From contig JAIEFT010000058.1 of NCBI GenBank assembly GCA_029066805.1, positions 3,665-53,501 of the forward strand: 49,837 nucleotides of DNA, written 5' to 3'. Under the pieces are notes generated by a model. That model ran no database searches. It was not told where the DNA came from and was given only the letters and a program-made list of their open reading frames with translations. The translations under genes and the position numbers were made by a program. Below, piece by piece: positions 45,166-49,837 of this stretch. The DNA is from Clostridiales bacterium. GTDB lineage: Bacteria > Bacillota > Clostridia > Christensenellales > Pumilibacteraceae. The first letter of the stretch is position 1. Each line of letters begins with the position of its first letter.

Positions 45166-45957
45166 TTAACCGGCTATTTCGCGGTACTGCGCAAGTAGAT
45201 ATTCAAACGCGTCGCGAATCTGCAAAAAGTCGGTGTACGAATCGCTCCCCGCCGCCAAAAGCACCGGCGCGGTTATTTTGCGCCTGTCAAGGTCGGAGAA
45301 CAGCTTATCAAACCTATACTTGCCGCGCCCGGGCAAACACCAGTCCGCTTTGTTAAAGTCCTGTACGCTTATTAGGCTGACGCGCTGCGCGGGACACGAA
45401 TCCAAAAACTCGCGCAAATCATACCCCGCGATTTCGGCGTGGTAAAGACTGAATGACGAATACAGCCGCGGACAGCGTTCGAGTATTTTTTTGAAAAAGT
45501 CGGGCGTTGCCGCGTACGACCACCGCATATTCTTAAGCGACAGATTAACGCCGTAGGTTGCGGCGATATCGCATAACTGATTAATCCGCTGCGCAAGCCG
45601 CGCGTAGTCAAAGTCCTTGGTCGCGGTAAGATTGATCGGACCGCGGAACGTGTAGAACTTTGCACCGAACGCGAAACACGCATAGCACACCTTGCGGAAA
45701 ATAAGCTCCGCGTCTGCACGCACGCGAAGATTGGGCGAAAAAAGCTGCGGCTCGAACTGCGTGGACAGCGGCGATACAGCCGCCACATCCACCCCCAGAC
45801 GAAGCTGAGCAATCTTGTCCACGTACGCCTTTTCATAATCGGAAAAGGTGTTCAAGCACACCTCGGCGGTGTCTATGCGCATCTTGCGCAATATGTCGAA
45901 CATGTTCTCCGCCGTAACGGTGTTGAAAAATGTTGATGTGGATAAACCAATCTTCAT
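45166..45957 (-). CDS. TIM-barrel protein of the sugar-phosphate isomerase/epimerase family
   Basis: 263 residues from MKIGLSTS at 45957, where the first barrel strand begins; an upstream in-frame ATG would overlap the promoter. The pattern IGLSTSTFF, DTAEVCLNTFSDYE, AKFYTFRGP, VNLSLKNMRWSYA, and RVSLISVQDFNKADWCLPGR, then GKYRF fits the xylose-isomerase-like (AP endonuclease 2) superfamily. Here a run of metal-ligand-type residues (Glu, Asp, His) sits at strand ends. The GRG-Y segment late in the barrel is common in sugar isomerases. The substrate is not predictable. No ribosome site lies before the ATG, and the -10 box is 8 nt away. Confidence 0.8.
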   Translation of the reverse strand: MKIGLSTSTFFNTVTAENMFDILRKMRIDTAEVCLNTFSDYEKAYVDKIAQLRLGVDVAAVSPLSTQFEPQLFSPNLRVRADAELIFRKVCYACFAFGAKFYTFRGPINLTATKDFDYARLAQRINQLCDIAATYGVNLSLKNMRWSYAATPDFFKKILERCPRLYSSFSLYHAEIAGYDLREFLDSCPAQRVSLISVQDFNKADWCLPGRGKYRFDKLFSDLDRRKITAPVLLAAGSDSYTDFLQIRDAFEYLLAQYREIAG

Positions 45958-45965
45958 ACTGTAAA

Positions 45966-45994
45966 AGTATACCACATATCGCACAAAAAGGCAA
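45966..45994 (-). promoter_or_regulatory. Promoter of the TIM-barrel gene, leaderless type
   Basis: Minus strand TTGCCT (45989-45994), 17 bp, TATACT (45966-45971). The ATG at 45957 is 8 nt beyond the -10 box. The stretch to the next gene (45995-46232) holds nothing I can support. Confidence 0.65.
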
Positions 45995-46232
45995 GCGTTT
46001 GATATAATGCAGAATTATTTAGATTTCATTAATCCTCGGTTTATTTTATAAATGCGACGTGCCTTCAAACGCCCAAATTTGCATTGAGAGCGGCGTTTTG
46101 TTCGCAACATATCTTTTTCATGTCCGCCGCTAACGTCCGCATACGCGCTCATTACGAACAAAATACATGGCAAAACAACATCGCGGCATGCAAGTTTACG
46201 GCATTATTGCAGATATTGCAAGCATACAAAAA

Positions 46233-46568
46233 TTACTTACTTTTAAGATTGTTAAGCGCTTCGGCGTTGTTGGATATTACCATGCCTACTGTTTGGCATT
46301 TTTCCATTTCCGAGCAAGCGCCGCAGGTTTCGTGCTTTTTGCCGAGCGCGCATTGCCTTATAGGGCATAGACTGTCGCAATACGGTGTTTTTACTCCGTC
46401 CAAGCGGCAACCCTCGCAGTTAATCATTTCGGGCGTGATTTCGACTCCGTTCATTTGCGACCAAATCTTTGCAGTCTTTTCGCGCAAAACGTTATCGTTG
46501 TTAAGCGTTGCAATACGCGCGTCGCACGCTTCGCAGTCCAGTCCGCAGTATGCTATAAGTTTTTTCAT
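46233..46568 (-). CDS. DUF3795 cysteine-rich protein
   Basis: 111 residues from the ATG at 46568, placed by AAGGAG nine nt upstream; a longer in-frame version lacks that site. The family signature YCGLDCEACDARIAT opens the protein. INCEGCRLDG, YCDSLCPIRQCALGK and ETCGACSEMEKC give twelve cysteines in zinc- or cluster-binding spacing. DUF3795 proteins are small and of unknown biochemical function, common in Clostridia and methanogens. It is the last gene of a three-gene cassette, 24 bp after the TfoX-C gene. Confidence 0.9.
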   Translation of the reverse strand: MKKLIAYCGLDCEACDARIATLNNDNVLREKTAKIWSQMNGVEITPEMINCEGCRLDGVKTPYCDSLCPIRQCALGKKHETCGACSEMEKCQTVGMVISNNAEALNNLKSK

Positions 46569-46592
46569 ATGTAATAACTCCTTTATAGTCAC

Positions 46593-46847
46593 TTATTTTA
46601 ACGAGTCGCTGAACGCTTTCAGGCTCGCTTTTGTCTTTTCTGATAGGTTGTTAAACTCCACGTTTTGGATAGCACCCTCTAATGTGTACAAATGCACCAA
46701 ACACACATTGGGGTAATTTTTCTTAAGCCGACAATACGCTTCCTTTGCACCCAGCTCGATCAACTCCTCCGCGGTGGTTATATCCACGCTTTTGAGTTTA
46801 CTCGCCATTTCCTTGCCGATATTTTGCATAGATGTCAGTTCGGTCAT
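46593..46847 (-). CDS. TfoX C-terminal-domain protein
   Basis: An 84-residue stand-alone TfoX_C domain. The pattern MQNIGKEMASKLKSVDITTA, then EELIELGAKEAYCRLKK, and HLYTLEGAIQ is the helix-hairpin-helix-like arrangement of that family. In larger proteins it follows a TfoX N-domain linked to competence regulation; alone, its role is unknown, although nucleic-acid binding is plausible. AAAGGAG precedes the ATG, and the gene begins 3 bp after the DUF6194 gene, so the two are certainly co-transcribed. Confidence 0.9.
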   Translation of the reverse strand: MTELTSMQNIGKEMASKLKSVDITTAEELIELGAKEAYCRLKKNYPNVCLVHLYTLEGAIQNVEFNNLSEKTKASLKAFSDSLK

Positions 46848-46850
46848 GAT

Positions 46851-47297
46851 TTATCTCCTTTTAGCGTATTTTTCTTTTGCATAGTTGTATGCTTCTACAA
46901 TGAGCGGTTTCAACTTTTCAAAAGTTTGTTGGGACGGATTGAGTGCACATATCCAGCTCATCCACGCATATATTGGATGCGGAAGTATTTTATTCGTCCG
47001 AGCAAAATCAAACGGCATATCCACAACACCGCCTTTTGCCGGGCGCTTGGGGATTGAGCCAAACATATTTACAAACGTGTTTTTGCGCACACCAATATTT
47101 ACACGGAAAATACTATCTCTGTCTAAATCGGAGCTTTTATCATTATCACCATCCTTTTCCTTTACCGTCAAAACGTAAATACCGCGTTTAAGCGCGTTGT
47201 TCGGGTTATAGAATATTCCGCTCTCACCCCAACTGTTAACCAAAACCGTGTCTGGCAAGCTATCAAGACAGTATTTGATTATATCCTGTGCATCCAT
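46851..47297 (-). CDS. DUF6194 family protein
   Basis: 148 residues from MDAQDIIKYC at 47297. The much longer reading frame upstream is rejected because AGGAG is spaced correctly for 47297 and a promoter lies inside the would-be extension. Conserved phrases are SWGESGIFYNPNN, YVLTVKEKDGDNDKSSDLDR, FRVNIGV, FGSIPKRPAKG and the C-terminal HPIYAWMSWICALNPSQQTF. The family is common in Bacillota and Actinomycetota and has no assigned reaction. First gene of a small cassette with TfoX-C and DUF3795. Confidence 0.9.
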   Translation of the reverse strand: MDAQDIIKYCLDSLPDTVLVNSWGESGIFYNPNNALKRGIYVLTVKEKDGDNDKSSDLDRDSIFRVNIGVRKNTFVNMFGSIPKRPAKGGVVDMPFDFARTNKILPHPIYAWMSWICALNPSQQTFEKLKPLIVEAYNYAKEKYAKRR

Positions 47298-47316
47298 GTC
47301 CAAATCTCCTAATAAG

Positions 47317-47345
47317 ATTTTAACATAGTCGCATGTTTTTTTCAA
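47317..47345 (-). promoter_or_regulatory. Promoter of the DUF6194-TfoX-C-DUF3795 cassette
   Basis: Minus strand TTGAAA (47340-47345), 17 bp, TAAAAT (47317-47322). The DUF6194 ATG follows 19 nt later with AGGAG between. Confidence 0.65.
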
Positions 47346-47381
47346 GTAATACCTGCAAAAAGCGAATAAATTAGTAATATA

Positions 47382-47414
47382 AAAAAGACGCTTGGAGAAT
47401 CTAAGCGTCTTTTT
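47382..47414. terminator. Bidirectional terminator after the MACPF gene
   Basis: AAAAAGACGCTT (47382-47393) and AAGCGTCTTTTT (47403-47414) form a 12-bp stem with a 9-nt loop. It lies 13 bp beyond the MACPF gene's stop codon. Confidence 0.9.
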
Positions 47415-47427
47415 ACTTACTGCAATT

Positions 47428-49389
47428 TTAATGTTCTTGTTCGGGTAACCCCCCTTTGAATACACCGCCGCGGAACTCACCTACGCCCGTAGGACAAATG
47501 CTATTATATGCACCGTTATATCCACTTACCTTTAGCTCTCCTTCATTGCCACAACGCAAATATGAACTCTCATAGCTTTTAACATCTTGCCCTATCATTC
47601 CTCCGGCATAGCAATATCCGCCGATGTAATGGTAACCATGCAAATTACCGAAATTAGTACAATCGCGAAACTTGACAGAAGCGCCCTCTCCAACCATTCC
47701 GCCCACCGTAGCCGCATACCTACGGCTGACAAGCGGGATATGATTTTCGCAGTTACTGATTTTTGCGCTATATGCATATCCCGCTATACCACCGACGTGC
47801 GCGTTGCCGTTTGTGTCGGTGTCATACGCAAACGACCCCGACAATACCTTGACATTCTCTACAGTGCCGTATAGAGTCCCCGCAACGACGCCGAAGTATA
47901 CGCGTGTATTCTCATTATTAACTTCCGGTCCGTGTACATTTACATTAACATTTTCGAAATTAAGATTCTTTACCACGCCTTTTGAACCTACATAACCAAA
48001 CAAGCCAAAGTAAATTCGACTGTCTCTTTCGCCAATAACCGACGTGCGTTTCATTCCCGCTAATGTATGCCCGTCGCCGTCAAGCGTTCCGTTAAAAGCT
48101 TTTTCACGGTAGTGTCCGCCCAGAGCCACCCAATCGGCATAAGAGCTTAAATCTATATCGTTTTTCAGCTTGAAATATGAATCCATATTAAGATCTATGT
48201 TTGCCAAATGCTCGGCAGTAGATATAATAAACGGAGCGTCTTGCGTTCCGTCGCCGCCGTCGTAGTCAGCCGTATTTGAGAATCTGAATGTATCAATGAT
48301 TCGATTGTATGAGTCTTTGTAATACTTAATAAAAGCCGCTTGCATATCGTCTGACATAGACTGATATTCTTCGGGCAGCATTTCCCACAGCGGAATAAGT
48401 CCGTCATCGGAATAGCTTATTAGAACAGCGTTGGCTGAATCCTCATTAAACGAATCCCACCACGTTTTGTAGTTATCTTTAAAGTCATCAATGGAATTAG
48501 CGCCGAATGCGTTACCGCCATAAGCAACAGCAGAAAATGATATTTCCGTATCAGTAGCCTCATCGCCGAGTATCGATTTAACTGTATCAGTTGCTTTAGC
48601 CGATAAATCAACACCGTCCGCACCGAACTTCAATCCGCGCGAAAGCTCCGTTACTTTATCTTCATTTATAGTCACCTTGTTAGTGACCGTGCTGAAATAT
48701 GTATTTAACCTTCCGCCGAAAACCGCCGAACCGATCAAATGAGTTCCATACGTGCTGAAAAACTTGAAAAACTCGGTATCGGTTTGATTTTCATACAAGT
48801 ACGCAATACTACTTACATACTCTCTTGATAAATAATCGGCATACTGCCCTCGCATAGCATAATTAACAAGTGATAAGCTATATCGCTCTATATAGTGGTC
48901 AAGCACGCTATAGTACTTATCGGAATATTTCTTATACTCAAAGCTTGCGCTCGAAGTAAGTCCAAATTCAATGCCTGCTGTTATACCGGAAGCTTTACCG
49001 CCAATGTCCATTTTCAAATCATGCGTGAGCGTTGATTTAGTGATCAAATCAGAAATTGAATTTGTCGAATATGTCTTTACACTATTGTATTGAACCATGT
49101 TTTTGTCAAAAGACGCTTTACTGAGCTTAGATCGATCCAAAACCGACACGCCCTTTTTGTAGTCGTTGTAGTTTTTTGCGGAAACGGCATCCACGGTATA
49201 TCCAACGCCCGTCTGCAAATATGTTTCACTATTAGTGGATGTTTTATCGTCATTTCCGCCAGTTATACTGTCAATAATGTCGTTTAATCTATTGTCGGAA
49301 CTGTCGTCCGAATTTGCTCGACAGCCGCACAGCACAATTGTAAGCATGCAGCACAGTAATACAAATACAAGAGTCTTAAATCTCGTCAT
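47428..49389 (-). CDS. MACPF/perforin-domain lipoprotein with GLUG-like C-terminal repeats
   Basis: 653 residues. A signal peptide (MTRFKTLVFVLLCC) ends at a lipobox LCGC, lipidated cysteine 23. An acidic Ser/Asn linker follows to about residue 58. Residues 60-370 fit the MACPF fold. The signature YGTHLIGSAVFGG near 214-226 matches the family pattern YGTH-x(7)-GG, with Leu where Phe or Tyr is usual. The flanking region around SLSLVNYAMRGQYADYLSRE would include the membrane-inserting helices. Residues 385-645 are a beta-helix-like series with GLUG-type phrases (YFGLFGYVGSKGVVKNLNFE; AHVGGIAGYAYSAKISNCEN; GYCYAGGMIG), likely a surface-binding part. MACPF proteins form pores; some bacterial ones kill competitors. 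Target and self-protection are unknown. GAGG precedes the ATG. Confidence 0.9.
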   Translation of the reverse strand: MTRFKTLVFVLLCCMLTIVLCGCRANSDDSSDNRLNDIIDSITGGNDDKTSTNSETYLQTGVGYTVDAVSAKNYNDYKKGVSVLDRSKLSKASFDKNMVQYNSVKTYSTNSISDLITKSTLTHDLKMDIGGKASGITAGIEFGLTSSASFEYKKYSDKYYSVLDHYIERYSLSLVNYAMRGQYADYLSREYVSSIAYLYENQTDTEFFKFFSTYGTHLIGSAVFGGRLNTYFSTVTNKVTINEDKVTELSRGLKFGADGVDLSAKATDTVKSILGDEATDTEISFSAVAYGGNAFGANSIDDFKDNYKTWWDSFNEDSANAVLISYSDDGLIPLWEMLPEEYQSMSDDMQAAFIKYYKDSYNRIIDTFRFSNTADYDGGDGTQDAPFIISTAEHLANIDLNMDSYFKLKNDIDLSSYADWVALGGHYREKAFNGTLDGDGHTLAGMKRTSVIGERDSRIYFGLFGYVGSKGVVKNLNFENVNVNVHGPEVNNENTRVYFGVVAGTLYGTVENVKVLSGSFAYDTDTNGNAHVGGIAGYAYSAKISNCENHIPLVSRRYAATVGGMVGEGASVKFRDCTNFGNLHGYHYIGGYCYAGGMIGQDVKSYESSYLRCGNEGELKVSGYNGAYNSICPTGVGEFRGGVFKGGLPEQEH

Positions 49390-49439
49390 TATTTCGCCTC
49401 ACAATTGATCATGATATTTGCCATTAGAAATGCAATATA

Positions 49440-49483
49440 ATTATACAGTATATTATACATATATTGCTAAATCAGACGGTCAA
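49440..49483 (-). promoter_or_regulatory. AT-rich promoter region of the MACPF gene
   Basis: Two TATAAT boxes (49440-49445 and 49452-49457) and an upstream TTGACC (49478-49483) lie 50-95 nt before the ATG. The 20-bp spacing of TTGACC to the nearer box is longer than ideal, so the exact promoter is uncertain. Confidence 0.35.
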
Positions 49484-49630
49484 ATAATTTAGCTATTTTA
49501 TTCGTAAAAGATACCCTTAAAAAGAATTATGTCGCTTTAATTTTTTCCAACATGTATGAAAAGCGAATAAAAATCAGTTTCTTCGGCGAGCAGGCAATGC
49601 GCTCGCGCTTGCGCTGAGTGACCAAAAGCA

Positions 49631-49676
49631 AATAAAAAGAGACATTCGTTATGAATGTTCTTTTAATGAAATGCGG
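49631..49676 (-). other. Second terminator-like module with a copied 5S-flank sequence
   Basis: On the minus strand CCGCATTTCATTAAA is followed by a 6-bp hairpin (ACATTC-ATAAC-GAATGT) and CTCTTTTTATTT. The same 15-nt sequence CCGCATTTCATTAAA begins at the 3' end of the 5S gene at 49761-49775, offset by 99 bp and also followed by its terminator hairpin. This suggests a partial tandem duplication of the rRNA operon end. The rest of the 49484-49730 gap shows no gene that I can support. Confidence 0.4.
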
Positions 49677-49726
49677 AAGAACTCCCCATTGTTCGGACAA
49701 TTCTTTGTTATTCTATTTTACTTTTG

Positions 49727-49763
49727 CACAAAAAAATAGACGACCGATTAAGGTCGTCTATTT
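49727..49763 (-). terminator. Terminator of the rRNA operon
   Basis: AAATAGACGACC (49734-49745) and GGTCGTCTATTT (49752-49763) make a 12-bp stem with a 6-nt loop, followed on the minus strand by TTTT. It directly follows the 5S rRNA 3' end. Confidence 0.85.
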
Positions 49764-49770
49764 AATGAAA

Positions 49771-49837
49771 TGCGGCAGCTACCTACTCTCCCGGTCCGTC
49801 ACCAGACAGGTACTATCGGCTCCATAGGGCTTAACTT
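49771..49837 (-). rRNA. rrf: 5S ribosomal RNA, 3' part only
   Basis: The minus strand reads AAGTTAAGCCCTATGGAGCC, then GATAGTACCTG, then GGGAGAGTAGGTAGCTGCCGCA. These are the conserved GAAGUUAAGC, CGAUGGUACU and GGGAGAGUAGG regions of bacterial 5S rRNA. About 67 of roughly 117 nt are present; the 5' part, and by the usual order the 23S and 16S genes, lie to the right of the window. The exact 3' end is placed where helix I should close (CTGCCGCA) and is uncertain by a few bases. Confidence 0.9.

Noticed and set aside
46084-46716. Plus-strand 210-residue frame
   Set aside because: It runs antisense through the DUF3795 and TfoX-C genes, which have clear family motifs and ribosome sites.
46851-47480. 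Longer 209-residue frame for the DUF6194 protein
   Set aside because: The family domain starts at 47297, where AGGAG is well placed; the extension would contain the promoter and part of the terminator region.

Overview
The window looks like a chromosomal segment of an uncultured Clostridia-type bacterium (Bacillota). The signs are strong AGGAGG-type ribosome binding sites, sigma-A style promoters, moderate GC, lipobox lipoproteins with InlB-like and BspA-like repeats, a YwlE-type phosphatase next to Sua5 and RpiB, and a V-type ATPase in place of an F-type one. The Clostridia placement is an inference from gene content; no 16S sequence is present. Nearly every gene is on the minus strand; the one exception I accept is a small membrane protein at 19.8-20.5 kb.

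Layout, left to right. (1) 0-8.7 kb: surface lipoproteins (a truncated InlB-repeat protein at the left edge, a small lipoprotein, a large BspA-type leucine-rich-repeat protein) mixed with gpsA, guaB and a single-pass membrane protein that shares a transcript with guaB. (2) 8.7-19.7 kb: a complete V-type ATPase operon, mRNA order H-I-K-E-C-F-A-B-D, led by rpiB, with the Sua5/arginine-phosphatase pair just beyond. Two homologous structured-RNA candidates sit in this operon, one right after ntpF and one right after ntpB. They bracket exactly the ntpA-ntpB pair. (3) 20.7-43.1 kb: the most unusual part, a 22-kb run of eleven tightly packed co-directional genes behind a perfect TTGACA-N17-TATAAT promoter. 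In mRNA order they are: Hsp70-like ATPase, SNF2-type helicase with a cysteine-rich tail, cysteine-rich protein, multi-pass membrane protein with MBG-like repeats, zinc-ribbon/Sel1 protein, coiled-coil protein, HExxH putative metallopeptidase, very large UPF1-like helicase with a nuclease-like tail, Snf7-like coiled-coil protein, Vps4-like AAA ATPase with an MIT-like N-terminus, and a GmrSD-family (DUF262-DUF1524) nuclease. I know no named system with this composition; an envelope-linked anti-invader system is my inference. (4) 43.1-49.8 kb: a small membrane protein, pgk, a TIM-barrel protein, a three-gene cassette (DUF6194, TfoX-C, DUF3795), a MACPF/perforin-domain lipoprotein, and at the right edge the 3' part of a 5S rRNA with its terminator, so an rRNA operon lies to the right.

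Intergenic regions carry two dispersed repeat families: short inverted arms built from GAATTAAGAATGCA-like units, and about 100-bp palindromes beginning AAGGTTGAGATTC. They abut gene 3' ends and sometimes supply the stop codon. I found no transposase, tRNA or CRISPR array. Several genes have a -10 box only 6-8 nt before the ATG, which suggests leaderless transcripts.
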